Of a stretch of 64,000 nt of DNA, positions 40,106 to 51,058 are shown one piece after another. This DNA is from Phenylobacterium sp. J367 (GTDB lineage: Bacteria; Pseudomonadota; Alphaproteobacteria; Caulobacterales; Caulobacteraceae): contig NZ_JAJONA010000001.1 of assembly GCF_024699985.1 (NCBI RefSeq), positions 682,001 to 746,000 of the forward strand, in the 5' to 3' direction. Each line of letters begins with the position of its first letter. Position 1 is the stretch's first letter. The notes beneath the pieces were generated by a model, which saw only the letters and a program-made list of their open reading frames with translations, had not been told where the DNA came from and made no database searches. Both the position numbers and the translations under genes were made by a program.

Positions 40106-40687
40106 CGGCGGCGGCTCCGCACCAGCTCGACCACGAAGTCCTGCATCGACGCCGGCACGGCGGCGATGATGTCCTCGAACAGGCAGACGTAGCAGGGGTG
40201 GTGCTTGCGCAGCGCCTCCACGACCTCGGCGATGTTGGCCCAGTGGTCCGGCTTGTGCGGCCGGGGCGGCGGGGCCAGGAACAGGCGCGCGTCGTCGATC
40301 AGGATGATCTGCCTGTCGAGGTGGGGCGCGACCGCCTCGATTTCCGCCAGCAGCGGGCATTCGGCCTCGACCCCGGCGGTCTCGCCGCCGCTGTAGTGGG
40401 CGTCGAGCCAGAAGATGGTCGGCTTCGTGGGGATCCACGAGCTGGCCCATCAGGGCGCCGGAATCGCCCAGCAGGCAGCGGATATTGGCGTGGCCGGCCA
40501 GCCGCTCGCTGGTCGTCCGGTGGATCGCCGGTGCGGCCTCGACGGTCGCCACCTCCTCGAAGTGGCGGCTGGCCCAGAGCGCGGTGTCGCCCTGGAAGGT
40601 GCCGGTCTCGACGAACCGGCGGATGCCGCCGCGCTGGGCGAGCGCCAGGATAAAGTCCTCGGGCGGGCCGTGCCGAACGATACCCAT
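40102..40687 (-). CDS. Class I methyltransferase-like protein of a glycan cluster (frameshift)
   Basis: A 194-residue protein after correction. RRFVETGTFQGDTALWASRHFEEVATVEAAP is a SAM-loop-like strand-turn-helix, followed by IFWLDAHYSGGETAG, QIILIDDARLFLAPPPRPHKPDHW. Removing one C (minus strand) from the four-base run at 40429-40432 fuses the halves. Similar proteins are found beside surface glycosyltransferases. Real transferase activity is unproven. Confidence 0.72.
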
Positions 40688-40775
40688 GACGCATGCGCTC
40701 CTTGGTCGAGAGGCGGGCTATCGGGAAAGAGCGCGGCGAGGTCAACCGTCCCCGCCGGTCTTGAGGCGGTTCGCC

Positions 40776-41928
40776 TCAGACGCGGGGCTTGGTCTCGCGC
40801 CAGACGCGGGCGAAGTCGAAGGCGCCGGCGGTCTCGCGGAACGCCGCCAGAATCCTCGGCGTCGCCGCTGCCGATCAGGCGCGTCTCGAAGGTCGGCCCG
40901 GGCGCCGGCGGCGGCGCGGCGTCCGCGGCCAGGTACTTCTCGATATAGGTCGGGACCTGCGGGTCGGGGTGGCCGGCCGCAAGCACGCCGCGCAGGTGCG
41001 CCGCGATCGCGCCTTCGTCGACAACGTCCGCCGGCAGGGCGCCGCGTGTGCGGAGATGGGTGGCGAAGCGGCGGCGGCTGATCCGTGGGCCGAGCGTCGA
41101 GAGGTGGAACTGGAAGATCCGGCCGAAGGAGGCCGGCGTCATCCGCGTGGTGACGCGCCCGACGTGCAGGTTGTGGCCGATGTAGCCGATCTGCATGAGG
41201 TCGGCGCCGCGGATCACCGACTTGCCGGCCACCAGCCCCGCCTCCAGCGAGGCGGGATCGAGCGCAAAGCGGATCGGCTGCGACCAGTCGATGCGGCCGT
41301 CGGTCTCCGCGGGCGGCGCGGCGTTGCTGATCCAGGCCGGGGCGAAGACCGCTTCCTCGGAGGCGCGCAGGATGTCGACGGCGTGGCGCGGCGCGATCGT
41401 CGTGCCGTCGAAGCCGAACAGGAATTCGTCGGCGTCCATGACGGTCAGGTAGCGGCAGCTCCGCGACAGCCAGTAGTAGAGGTACTTGTGCCGGCCGACC
41501 GAGTGCAGACGGTCGTAGGCGTCCGGGAACGGCAGGACCAGCATCTCGCCCCGATGCCGGTTCAGGATCGCCCAGTGCTCCGGATCCTGAGAGCCGCAGT
41601 CCATGATGACCAAGTTGTGCAGGCCGACGATGGCCGCGTGGTAGTCGATCCAGCGCTGCAGCAGCTCGGGCTCGTCCTTCACCTTCAGGACGATCTTGAG
41701 AACGGTGTCCTTGCCCGGCGCGAACTCCAGGCCGAGGCGCAGGCCGTGGTCGATCCAGTCCTGATACGCCGCCTCGCGGGTGGCGAAACTCTGGCCCCGG
41801 GCCCGCTCGTAGGTCGCCTGGTCGAAGCGCGGCGTCATGTAGGAGACGTTGCGCGCCAGGAGGTCGTAGCTGCGCTTCTCCGGGTGATCGAGCAGGTAGT
41901 GGAAGGTGTCGTTGGGCAGGGTCGCCAT
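40776..41928 (-). CDS. Glycosyltransferase family 2-like protein (frameshift near end)
   Basis: A 383-residue GT-A-type protein after correction. LKIVLKVKDEPELLQRWIDYHAAIVGLHNLVIMDCGSQD and the metal motif CRYLTVMDADEFLFGFDG resemble the GT92/GT2 group. Removing one base at 40854-40855 ends the protein AFRETAGAFDFARVWRETKPRV at 40776. The N-terminal 100 residues are an extra domain. It probably adds a sugar to a surface or flagellar glycan. Confidence 0.78.
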
Positions 41929-42053
41929 CCGGGCTCAGGGCTCGCCTGCTCCTACCGCGCCGAGCCTTGAGGGCAAACCCCCGCGCCGATTGCGCTTGAG
42001 CCCGCGTCCGGGCGAGGCTAGGGCGCGGAGACGATCCAGGAGCCAGGGCGCAG

Positions 42054-42989
42054 GTGACCGATTCCATTCCCGCGACGCTGGCCGAGATCCGGGCCCTCGA
42101 CGCCGAGCTCGACGCGGCGGCGGGGCCGGGCCACCCGGTCAGCGCCCTGAAGGCCGGCGCGCTGTCGCCGCACGGGGTCGCCGTGGCCGGAACCGATGGC
42201 TACCTCTTCATCGGCAACGGCGCGAACCGCTGGGAGCGGCAGTTCCTGGGCGAGCTGGCCATCGACGACACCTGGTTCCGCGCCTGGTCGAAGGTGCTGG
42301 ACGCCCGGGCCGCGGAAGCGGAGCGGCGGGGCAAGCCGCTCTGGAACCTCGTCGTGCCCGAGAAGCAGGTGGTCTATGGCGACAAGCGCTGGCCCGAGGG
42401 CGCGGACGGCGGGAAGCGCCCCGTGCGCCAGATGCTGGACCGCCTGAAGCCCGCGAACTTCACCTATCCGGAGGCCGCGCTCGCCGCCGCCCGGGAGCGG
42501 GCGCCCGCCTATTTCCGGCACAACTCGCACTGGACCCCATCCGGCTGCTGCGCCGCCGTGGCGGCCCTGCTCGGCGAGATGGGGATCGCCGTGGACGTCG
42601 AGACGCTGGGCTTCGCCTACCGCCGCGTGGACGGGCCGCATGACCTTTCGGTCCACTTCTTCGAGCCGGCGCCCGCCGAGCAGGCCGCCTTCCTCGCGCC
42701 GCCGGGCGAGGTGCTGTTCGACAACCGGCACCTCGAGACGACGGGCAAGCATGCGGGCTCGATCTACGGCCTCGGCAACCCCGCCGCGCCAGATTCCAGG
42801 ACCCTGATCCTGTTCGGCGACAGCTTCGCCTACGACGCCGGCCTGACGCCCGCGCTCTCGGCCGTGTTCGCCAAGGTGGTGTTCGTCTGGTCCAAGAACG
42901 TGGTCTGGGATCTGGTCGACCAGCACGCCGCGGACCTGGTGCTGTGGGAGAGCGCCGAGCGGTTCATCGCCACGCCTTCGCAGGCCTAG
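42054..42989 (+). CDS. AlgX/AlgJ-like SGNH acetyltransferase-family protein
   Basis: A 311-residue protein resembling the SGNH domain of AlgX/AlgJ and related O-acetylation proteins: YLFIGNGANRWERQFLGEL, VVPEKQVVYGDKRWP, YFRHNSHWTPSGCCAA (the Asp/His-His region) and LILFGDSFAYDAG with the Ser. No signal peptide or membrane anchor is seen, which is unusual for periplasmic members. GTG 42054 follows AGGAGCCAGGG. It is convergent with the hexapeptide transferase gene, with four overlapping bases. Confidence 0.75.
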   Translation: MTDSIPATLAEIRALDAELDAAAGPGHPVSALKAGALSPHGVAVAGTDGYLFIGNGANRWERQFLGELAIDDTWFRAWSKVLDARAAEAERRGKPLWNLVVPEKQVVYGDKRWPEGADGGKRPVRQMLDRLKPANFTYPEAALAAARERAPAYFRHNSHWTPSGCCAAVAALLGEMGIAVDVETLGFAYRRVDGPHDLSVHFFEPAPAEQAAFLAPPGEVLFDNRHLETTGKHAGSIYGLGNPAAPDSRTLILFGDSFAYDAGLTPALSAVFAKVVFVWSKNVVWDLVDQHAADLVLWESAERFIATPSQA

Positions 42990-43702
42990 TCGAAGGTCCC
43001 CGGCGGATAGCCCCGCCGGAAATGGCCGGGCCAGGGATAGGCCGCACGGCCCGAGCCGTCCGGCAGGCGCCGTTCGTCCGCCGGGCCGACCACCCGGGCC
43101 GGGGTCCCCATGACCAGCATCCCGGCCGGCACGTCGCGGCTGACCAGGCTCTGGGCGGCGATGACGGCATGCGCGCCGACCTTCACGCCGGGCAGGACCA
43201 TCGCCCCGGCCGACAGGACGGCGTAGTCGCCGATCTCGCAGCCGACCGTGAGCTCGCTGGGCGGGCTCGGGTCGTTGGTGAGCACCGCGTAAGGCAGCAT
43301 CCAGACGAAGTCGCCGACCCGGCTGCCCTTGGCGATGAAGATGTTGCTCTGGCTGCGGAAGAAGTCCCCGAGCCGGCAGTCGCCCTGGATGTCCGCGTTG
43401 GAGCCGATCTGGGCGTTACGGCCGATCAGGCTGCGCTCCCGGATCACGACGCGGTGGCCGGTCGCGAGCCCTTCGCCGATCTCGGCGCCCTGGTAGATCA
43501 CGCTGTGGGAGCGGATGTTCGCGTTGGCTCCGATGACGAGGCCGGACGCCTCGCCGGCGGTGGGATGGCCGATCTCGCAATAGGCGCCGATCTTCGATCC
43601 CGGACCGATGCGGACGCCCGCATGGACGATGGCGAAAGGCCCCACGGCGACGCCGTCGAGTTGGGCGCCCTGGGCCACCTGCGCGGTCGGATGAATCTCC
43701 AC
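42986..43702 (-). CDS. Left-handed beta-helix acyltransferase (FdtC/WbbJ-like)
   Basis: A 238-residue hexapeptide-repeat enzyme. Hexads are visible throughout (VGPFAIVHAGVRIGPGSKIGAYCEIG, IGRNAQIGSNADIQGDCRLG, VLPGVKVGAHAVIAAQSLVSRDVPAGMLVMGTPARVVG). Such enzymes N- or O-acylate sugars. With the FdtA- and FdtB-like genes at 45.1-46.6 kb it could complete a dTDP-3-acylamino-3,6-dideoxyhexose pathway. It ends one base from the next upstream gene. Confidence 0.85.
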   Translation of the reverse strand: MEIHPTAQVAQGAQLDGVAVGPFAIVHAGVRIGPGSKIGAYCEIGHPTAGEASGLVIGANANIRSHSVIYQGAEIGEGLATGHRVVIRERSLIGRNAQIGSNADIQGDCRLGDFFRSQSNIFIAKGSRVGDFVWMLPYAVLTNDPSPPSELTVGCEIGDYAVLSAGAMVLPGVKVGAHAVIAAQSLVSRDVPAGMLVMGTPARVVGPADERRLPDGSGRAAYPWPGHFRRGYPPGTFD

Positions 43703-43703
43703 G

Positions 43704-45002
43704 TCAGACCTCCTCGGGCAGGGGTTCGAGACGCGCGATGTCGGCGATCCGCCGCTCGAAGCGGCCGAGTTCCGCGGCGAGCCTCGCGCGGCCGGCGGGC
43801 GCCCGCAGTTCGGCGTTCAGGCGCAGGCTCGCGTCGACGGCGTCCGCCACCTCGGAGGGCTCCTCGATCCGCACCCAGTAGGGCAGCGGCAGGTTGAACT
43901 GCAGCAGCTCGCCGGCCTCCGAAGGCACCGGCACGATGGGGGCCAGGCCGGCGGCGACCGCCTCCAGGTTCGCCCGGCCGCCGGTGTCGGGATAGCTCGC
44001 CAGGTAGGCGTCCACCCCGTGCTCGATGAGCGCCGCCTTCAGATCGGGCGCGGCGCCCAGGAAGCGGTAGCGCGCCGGGTCGACGCCCGCCGCCGTCAGA
44101 CCCTCGGCGACCTCGGCCTGGAAGCCCTCGTCGAAGGGGCCGATATGCAGCAGCTCCGAGCCGGGCCGCCGGAGGGCGGCGGCGGCGAAGTCGGTCCAGC
44201 GGTGGCCGGCCGGCTGGCGGTACTTGTGCGGCGCGCCGCAGGTGGCGAAACGGAACGGCTCGCCTGCCGCCTTGGCCTGCGGCGCGAGCGCGGCGTCGAG
44301 GCCCGGGATGGTCATGCCGACGTACTCCGGCTCCACCCCCGCCTCGCGGCAGGAGGCGTGGCACATGTAGGTCAGGTCGAGGTGCGCTGGGTACTTCAGG
44401 GTCGCGCCGAGGGTCGGCATGTGGTCGGCGTGGTGGACGAACTCGACCACGTCGCGGAACGGCCAGGTGGCGGCCACCGCGACGGCGTCCATGTGGTTCT
44501 GGATCAGGAAGATGCGGTCGGGCCGGATGGCGGCAAGCGCCATGTAGAGCTCGATCACCCGCTCCACGAGCGTCGGCGCCGTCATGATCTGCACGGCCCG
44601 GGCTTTGTAGGGGACGTCGCGGCCCAGGGCGGCGGGGAGCTGGCGCACGTTGAGCTGGCGATAGATGTCGGTGAACAGCAGCGTCATGCGCTCGGCGCCG
44701 AGGATGCTGGTGATGTCCGCCGCCACCTTGCTGTGGCCGCCGGTGCCGTAGAAGCGCGTGGCGACGATGCAGGCGTTGCTGTTGCCGCGCGTCAGCGGCA
44801 CGTCCTTCAGGCCCAGGCGGCGCGGGAGCTGGGTGACCGCCGCGTCGAGGCCCGGCGCGAACATCTGCCGGCCGCGGATCTGCGGCGCCACGAAGGACGG
44901 CACCAGCTTGCTGAGCGCAACGAGGGCGGCGTCGAGGTCCTCGAAGCTCTTCGCGCGTTCGATCTGCTGCTGCAGCTCCGGGTTTTCGTAGACGTGTCGC
45001 AA
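43704..45002 (-). CDS. Glycosyltransferase-like protein
   Basis: A 432-residue protein with a GT-B-like second half: GEPFRFATCGAPHKYRQPAGHRW, LLHIGPFDEGFQAEVAEGL, DAYLASYPDTGGRANLEAVAAGLAPIVPVPSEAGELLQFNLP. The N-terminal half has RFYGTGGHSKVAADI. I chose TTG 45002 (LRHVYENPELQQQ) because GGAAGG lies 8-13 bases ahead. The longer reading to 45107 has an implausible Arg/Pro start. Donor sugar unknown. Confidence 0.75.
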   Translation of the reverse strand: MRHVYENPELQQQIERAKSFEDLDAALVALSKLVPSFVAPQIRGRQMFAPGLDAAVTQLPRRLGLKDVPLTRGNSNACIVATRFYGTGGHSKVAADITSILGAERMTLLFTDIYRQLNVRQLPAALGRDVPYKARAVQIMTAPTLVERVIELYMALAAIRPDRIFLIQNHMDAVAVAATWPFRDVVEFVHHADHMPTLGATLKYPAHLDLTYMCHASCREAGVEPEYVGMTIPGLDAALAPQAKAAGEPFRFATCGAPHKYRQPAGHRWTDFAAAALRRPGSELLHIGPFDEGFQAEVAEGLTAAGVDPARYRFLGAAPDLKAALIEHGVDAYLASYPDTGGRANLEAVAAGLAPIVPVPSEAGELLQFNLPLPYWVRIEEPSEVADAVDASLRLNAELRAPAGRARLAAELGRFERRIADIARLEPLPEEV

Positions 45003-45124
45003 CCGGCCACCTTCCGCGCCTCCATCGTACCTAGCGGATGGGATTCCGGCTGCACAGAGCGGAACGTGGCCGACAAGCAGGCTCTGGCGCGGCCGGGCGG
45101 GCTCCACTAGACCGTTCGGGACAG

Positions 45125-45532
45125 ATGACCCAGCCGCTCGCCAGATTCCTCGACCTCCCGGTGGTCGCCGACCCGAGGGGCAACCTCTCCTTCATCGAGG
45201 CCAACCGGCACATCCCGTTCGGGATCGAGCGCGTCTACTACCTCTACGACGTGCCGAGCGGCTCGGAGCGCGGCGGCCATGCGCACCTCGCCCTGAACCA
45301 GCTCCTGATCGCGGTGGCCGGCAGCTTCGACGTGCGTCTGCACGACGGGACGCGCGAGGAGACCGTCACCCTCAACCGCCCGAACCGCGGCCTGCACATC
45401 GGCCCGATGCTGTGGCGGGAGATCGAGAACTTCTCCTCAGGCTCGGTCTGCCTGGTGCTCGCCTCGACGGTCTATGACGAGGCCGACTACATCCGCGACT
45501 TCGACCAGTTCCTCGCCCGGGCGCGCGCATGA
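45125..45532 (+). CDS. fdtA: dTDP-sugar 3,4-ketoisomerase (FdtA/WxcM family)
   Basis: A 135-residue cupin: [65 protein letters not shown] and [20 protein letters not shown]. The HAH motif and Arg/Tyr residues fit dTDP-4-dehydro-6-deoxyglucose 3,4-ketoisomerases. It overlaps the aminotransferase gene by four bases, as fdtA does fdtB elsewhere. Whether the product is the galacto or gluco form is not decidable here. Confidence 0.85.
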   Translation: MTQPLARFLDLPVVADPRGNLSFIEANRHIPFGIERVYYLYDVPSGSERGGHAHLALNQLLIAVAGSFDVRLHDGTREETVTLNRPNRGLHIGPMLWREIENFSSGSVCLVLASTVYDEADYIRDFDQFLARARA

Positions 45533-46617
45533 AGTTCTTCGACCTCGGCCTGGACGAACCGGGGCTGAAGGCCGAGCTGGAGGCCGCCGCCCGCCGTGTG
45601 ATCGACAGCGGCTGGATGATCCTCGGCCCCGAGCTCGAGGCCTTCGAAACCGAGTTCGCGGCCTTCTGCGGCGTGGACCACGCCATCGGCGTCGGCAACG
45701 GCCTCGACGCCCTGATCCTCACCCTGCGGGCGGCGGGCATAGGCGCCGGCGACGAGGTGATCGTGCCCTCGCACACCTTCGCGGCGACCTGGCTGGCGGT
45801 GGAGGCGGTGGGCGCGCGGCCCGTGCCGGTGGAGCCCGATCCGGCGACCTTCACCCTCGATCCGGCGGGCGTTGAGGCGGCGGTGACGCCGAAGACGCGG
45901 GCGGTGATTCCGGTTTCGCTTTACGGCCATCCCGTGGACATGGACCCGATCCTGGCGACCGCGCAGCGCCACGGCCTCTTCGTGCTGGAGGACGCCGCCC
46001 AGAGCCACGGGGCGCTCTATCGCGGACGCCCGACCGGCTCGCTGGCCCACGCCACGGCCTTCAGCTTCTACCCGACCAAGAACCTCGGCGCGCTCGGCGA
46101 CGCGGGCGCGGTGACGACCTCCGACCCGGAGATCGCCGCGAAGCTGCGGATGCTCCGCAACTACGGCTCCCGGGAGAAGTACCGGCACGAGGCGGCGGGC
46201 GTGAACTCGCGGCTCGACGAGATCCAGGCGGCGTTCCTCCGCGCGCGGCTGGCCCGCCTCCCCGCCGCCAACGAGGCCCGGCGCGCGCGCTGCGCGCAGT
46301 ACGGCCAGGCGTTGGCCGGCGCGAACGGGCTCACCACCCCGGTCGAGGCCGAGTGGGCCCGCCACGTCTACCATCTCTATGTGGTCCGCTCGCCGGAACG
46401 CGACGCCCTGCAGGCCCGGCTGGACACCCAGGGGATCGGCACGCTGATCCACTATCCGATCGCCTGCCACCTGCAGCCGGCGTTCGCCCACCTGGGCTTC
46501 CGGCGGGGCGACTTCCCGCTGGCCGAGGCCCTGGCCGACGAGGTGCTGTCCCTGCCGCTCTGGCCGCAGATGTCGCCGGACGACGTGGCGGCGGTCGCCG
46601 CCGCGGTGCGGGCCTAG
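45529..46617 (+). CDS. fdtB: DegT/DnrJ/EryC1 sugar aminotransferase (FdtB-like)
   Basis: A 362-residue PLP aminotransferase. [79 protein letters not shown] (PLP Lys in YPTKNLG) and the C-terminal [11 protein letters not shown] are typical. It aminates the 3-keto sugar made by the preceding isomerase. The next step would be acylation. Confidence 0.88.
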   Translation: MKFFDLGLDEPGLKAELEAAARRVIDSGWMILGPELEAFETEFAAFCGVDHAIGVGNGLDALILTLRAAGIGAGDEVIVPSHTFAATWLAVEAVGARPVPVEPDPATFTLDPAGVEAAVTPKTRAVIPVSLYGHPVDMDPILATAQRHGLFVLEDAAQSHGALYRGRPTGSLAHATAFSFYPTKNLGALGDAGAVTTSDPEIAAKLRMLRNYGSREKYRHEAAGVNSRLDEIQAAFLRARLARLPAANEARRARCAQYGQALAGANGLTTPVEAEWARHVYHLYVVRSPERDALQARLDTQGIGTLIHYPIACHLQPAFAHLGFRRGDFPLAEALADEVLSLPLWPQMSPDDVAAVAAAVRA

Positions 46618-48856
46618 GCGAGCGCCTCCGCCAGCCCCGGCAGGCGTTCCTTGAGGCCCGCGGTCAGCGATCTCGCGGCGCGTCCAGAGGTCCTGGTACC
46701 AGGCCCGGCGATCCGGGAGCTGCTGGGCGAACATCCGGGCGTCACGGACGTCGGTCCAGGCGCGGCGGGCCATGGCGAGGCGGGCCGGCTCGTCGGCCAG
46801 GAGCCCCGCGAGCATCGGCGCCCAGTCCTCGACACTGCGGGCGATCAGGCCGTTCTCGCCGTGCCGGATCGTGCCTTCGTAGATGGTCGGCGAGGCCAGC
46901 GTGACCGCCCCCCGCGAGGCGGCCTCGACGAACTTCACGTCGCTCTTGGTGTCCTGATAGCGCCGGCCCTCGATCGGCGAGAGCGAGACCGCGCAGGTCC
47001 CCATGAGACGCAGGTACTCGTCGTAGTCCACGTAGGAGACGAACCGCTTGTTGCGCGCCGGCAGGGCCTCGAACACCTGCTTGTCGCCGAGCACCAGCCA
47101 TTCCACCTCCGGGTGGGCCTCGGCGGCGGGTCCCAGCGAGGCCGCCACCTGGGTGGCGAACGGCCCACGGGTGACCGCGCCATAGAACACCCGACGCGGC
47201 GCCCGCCTTACGGGGAATTGGCGGTAGGTCGAAGGCGCAGTTGGCGAACACCTTCACCTCCGGATTGTAGCGCCCGAACGCCTCTGCGAGCTGGGGCGTC
47301 GAGGTCTGTACGGCGTGGACGTAGCCGAAGCGCTCCCAGGCCTCGGGCGCGGCGGTTTCGCCCATGACCTCGGCGACCAGCTCCGGATGGTCGTCGGCCT
47401 CCATCACCACGACCCAGCCGTTCACCAGGCTCTGGGCCACCGCCTTGCGCCAGGCCTCGGCGCCCAGGAGGGCCGGCCGCTGAAGGATCAGCACCTTCGG
47501 CCGGTCGACGGGCTCGTCGGTCAGGATGAACTGTGGGCCGCTCAGCGCCGCCACCAGTTCGGGATCGGTGCGCAGGCCCTGGGCCGGCAGGCGGGTGCGC
47601 ACGTCCATCAGCCTGGGCGCGAAGCTCGCCATGCGCACGAAGAGCGGCGTGGCGGCCGCGGCCTTCCGGGCCACGGCGACGCGCGGCCAGGCCGGGGCGC
47701 CCGGCTCCGCGCGGCGGTCGTCGAAGGCCTGGCCGTCCGCGGCCGGCGGCAGCAGCCGGACGAGGCTGAACGGCGCGCGGTCGAGCGCCGGCAGGGCCGC
47801 CGGCTCGCCCACGGCCGCCACCGCGCCCCCGTCGGCCACGAGGTCGGACAGCCCCGCGGCGTCCTGGGCGGTGAAGCGGCTCAGGAGGACGAGATCGTAG
47901 GGGCCCGCCGCCGCCTCGGCGAGCGTCGGCCAGGACGAGAACCGGGCCCTCGGATTGCGGCGGAGATAGGCGGTCCGAAAGGCGGCTTCGGCCGGTCCCA
48001 CGTAGAGCACCCGGTCGGCGGCGACCGGCGCGCGGCTCAGCAGGTCCCGGTCGGCGGCCGTAAGTTCCGCCGTACCACCGACCGACAGCAATGCGTCCAG
48101 CAGGATCGCCTTGAGGAAGAAGGGCGCCTGCACGGGAATATTGTGGCCCGCGGCCGGCGCCACGTGCAGCTCGACGTTCGGCAGTCCCGCAAGCCAGTCG
48201 CGTTCGGCCTGGTCGACGAAGCTCGGATAGGTCTCCTGCTTGCGCTCTGGCATCAGCGGGCGGTCACCGATGACCACGTCCACCGGGACCGCCAGTCCGT
48301 CCAGCAGCGGCCGGTAGTCGATGTCGCGCCGCCCCTCCGCGGTGACGCCGAACACGCCCTCCACGAAATCGTGGAGCCCCCGGTCGTCCGGTTCGGCCTT
48401 CAGCTTCTGGGCGAGCGGCCCCAGCATCGGCCAGAGCTTGGCGGTGAGCAGCGGCGGCTCGATCGCCACGATTCGCCTGACCGCCGCGGATCGCACCGCC
48501 AGCGCCACCAGGGCCCCGATGGAGACGCCGGCCAGCACCACCGGCCGCGCCGCGAACTCGCGATCGATCACCTCGGAAAGGGCGCGGGCGTAGGCCGCCA
48601 CCGTCGCCTCGGCGAGCGGCGGCGAGTGGTTGCCCGGTAGGTGCATCAGGAAGCAGTCGGTCCCGTCGCCCACCACCTGCTGCATCTTGCTCATGGTCGT
48701 GATGGGAGCGAACGTCCCCGTCACCGTCAGCATCACCGGCTTGGCCGAATCCAGCGCCCCCGCGCGATGCCACAGCGGAATCGTCCCCAGACCGGTCGGG
48801 AAGTCCGTGTGCGTCAGGGACGGCAGGCTCAAGTCTTCACCCCTCGCTTGCGGCAT
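46614..48856 (-). CDS. Alpha/beta-hydrolase-like domain fused to glycosyltransferase (two frameshifts)
   Basis: A 746-residue protein after correction. Residues about 20-260 form a hydrolase-like domain with [16 protein letters not shown] (GxSxG) and a possible His in [12 protein letters not shown] middle linker follows. The C-terminal third is a GT-B-type half: [58 protein letters not shown]. One extra C at 47212-47215 (plus strand G) and one at 46657-46659 break the frame; correction reads [16 protein letters not shown] and [19 protein letters not shown] 48856 is the start. The hydrolase-GT combination is unusual. Confidence 0.75.
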
Positions 48857-48931
48857 GCGCCCCTGCCTAGCCGCTCGCCGTCTCCCGCAAAAGCCTTCTC
48901 GCACGGGCGCGGGCCGGGCATACGGGGACCG

Positions 48932-50594
48932 ATGACCGGCCGCCTCGCAATCTACAATCCCTCCGGACGCATCGGGCTGAGAGGGAACCCCTTCGGCAAG
49001 GACGTGGCCAATCTGGAGCTCTTCCGCGCGCTGGCGCTGCACGCCGGCCTAGACGAGCTCACCTTCGTCAGCCGCCGTCAGGGAGAGGACGAAGAGCTTG
49101 CCGCCGCCCTGCTGGAGGGCCGGCCGACGCCTACGCGGGTGAAGGCCGGCGTCCTGCTCAACCAGGGCGTCGTCGCCGAAGCCGGGACCCTGCTCCGCGG
49201 ACAGCCCGACATCTACGACCTCGCATGGCTGCGCCGGCGCGCGGTGGGCGACCGTGGCTACAGCCTGGTGGGCCTCGGCCACACCCTCGCCCCGCCGGCG
49301 GTCCGGCACTACATGGCCATGGCCTCGGTGGGGCCGACCCATCCCTGGGACGCGATCGTCTGCACCTCGCCCAGCATGCAGGCCGCGCTCGCCGAGATGT
49401 TCGCCGAGTGGGGCGAGCACCTCGCGGACCGGACGGGCGGCGCGGCGCCGGCGCATCCCAGCCTGCCGGTGATTCCCCTGGGCGTGGACGCCGGACGCTT
49501 CGCGGGCCTCGCCGACCGGCCGCAGGCGCGGGCCAGCCGCCGGGCGGCTCTGGGCGTCGGGGAGGACGACATCGTGATCCTCTGGGTGGGCCGCCTCTCC
49601 TACTTCGAGAAGGCCTTCCCCCAGCCCATGTTCCAGGCCGTGCAGGCGGCCGCCCGGGACAGCGGGGTCAAGGTCGCCTTCGCTCTGGCCGGCTGGTTCC
49701 CGGGGGAACGCGACGCCGAGCTGTTCCGGGAGGCGGCGGCGGCCTGCGCGCCCGACGTCGGCGTGCATTTCCTGGACGGCAACGACCGCGAGCTGGTCGG
49801 CGAGCTCTGGGCGGCGTCGGACATCTTCCTGTCGCTGGTGGACAACATCCAGGAGACCTTCGGCATCACCCCGGTCGAGGCCATGGCTGCGGGCCTGCCG
49901 GTCGTCGCCAGCGACTGGGACGGCTACCGCTTCACCGTGCGCAACGGGGCCGAGGGCTTCCTCATCCCGACCCTGCTGGCGCCCAGCGGCGGGATGGGCG
50001 ATTCCATGGTCCTGCACCACACGACGGAAGCCGAGAGCTACCAGAGCTATGTGGGCACGGTGGCCCAGCACACGGCGGTGAACATCCCGCGCGCAGCCCG
50101 CGCCCTCGCGGACCTGATCCGCGCCCCGGATCTTCGCCGAGGGATGGGCGCGGCCGGCCGCAGCCGGGTCCGGGCGGTCTTCGACTGGCCGATGGTCGCC
50201 CGCCAGTACCGCGCCCTGTTCGAAGACCTGGCGGCGATCCGCAACGGCGCCCTCGACCCGCCGGCGCGGCACGCCATGAACCCGGTGAAGGGCGACCCCT
50301 TCCGCGCGTTCCGCGGATTCGCGAGCCGCCCGCTGGGCCTGGACGTCCCCCCTCACCGCCGCGCCGGACGCCGCCGCGCGGCTCGAACTGGCGACGAACC
50401 AGGGCCTCGACCAGGCCTTCGGCCGCTGGCGGGGCGATCATGACGATCACCGCCGGATTCTGGAGCTCCTGGCGGACGGCGCGCCGCACACCGTCCGGGA
50501 GCTTCTGCTCGCCTTTCCGACCGCCAGGCGGCGGGCGATCCACCTCAGCCTCGCCTGGATGGCCAAGTACGCGATTGTCGACTGGCCGACCTAG
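48932..50594 (+). CDS. Glycosyltransferase family 4-like protein (frameshift near end)
   Basis: A 553-residue GT-B enzyme after correction. The start MTGRLAIYNPSGRIGLRGNPFGKDVANL leads to the donor site: IVILWVGRLSYFEKAFPQPMFQA and SLVDNIQETFGITPVEAMAAGLPVVASDWDGYRFTV (EX7E-like). The C-terminal 90 residues (LELATNQGLDQAFGRWRGDHDDHRRIL) are extra. Removing one C from the six-C run at 50347-50352 gives DVPLTAAPDAAARL and the stop at 50594. It is divergent from the hydrolase-GT gene. Confidence 0.83.
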
Positions 50595-50674
50595 GGCCGG
50601 GCACAAAACCTGCCGCTGAATCGTTTCTCCCCGCTGAGTCTCCTGGCGCGAGGCTCCAAATAGAGGAGAGAAAC

Positions 50675-51052
50675 ATGCGCCGTATCCTGATCGCCGCGGG
50701 CGCCGCGGCCCTTATCACCGCTCCCATCGCCACCCCGGCGGCGGCGGCCTGCAAGACCACCGGGACCGTCGTCGGCGGCCTCGCGGGCGGCCTGCTGGGC
50801 AACAGCGTCGCCGGCCGCGGCGCACGCACCGAGGGCACCGTCCTGGGCGCCGGCGTCGGCGCCCTCGTCGGCCGCCAGGTCGCCAAGAGCACCTGCGGCA
50901 AGAAGAAGACCTACGCCAGCTCGCGCAGCTATCGCGCGGCGCCGAGCAACGTGCGCTACGCGAGCTACCAGCCCTCGTGCCGCATGGAGACCCGGGCCTA
51001 TTACAACCAGTGGGGCGAGCTCGTTTACGCGCCCACCCAGGTCTGCCGGTGA
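50675..51052 (+). CDS. Glycine-zipper envelope protein
   Basis: A 125-residue exported protein. A signal peptide (MRRILIAAGAAALITAPIATPAAA) precedes a glycine-zipper segment GTVVGGLAGGLLGNSVAGRGARTEGTVLGAGVGALVGRQVAKSTCG, typical of outer-membrane 2TM-glycine-zipper proteins. Four mature cysteines could form disulfides. AGGAG at 50661-50665 precedes the ATG. Role unknown. Confidence 0.8.
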   Translation: MRRILIAAGAAALITAPIATPAAAACKTTGTVVGGLAGGLLGNSVAGRGARTEGTVLGAGVGALVGRQVAKSTCGKKKTYASSRSYRAAPSNVRYASYQPSCRMETRAYYNQWGELVYAPTQVCR

Positions 51053-51058
51053 TCGCCG

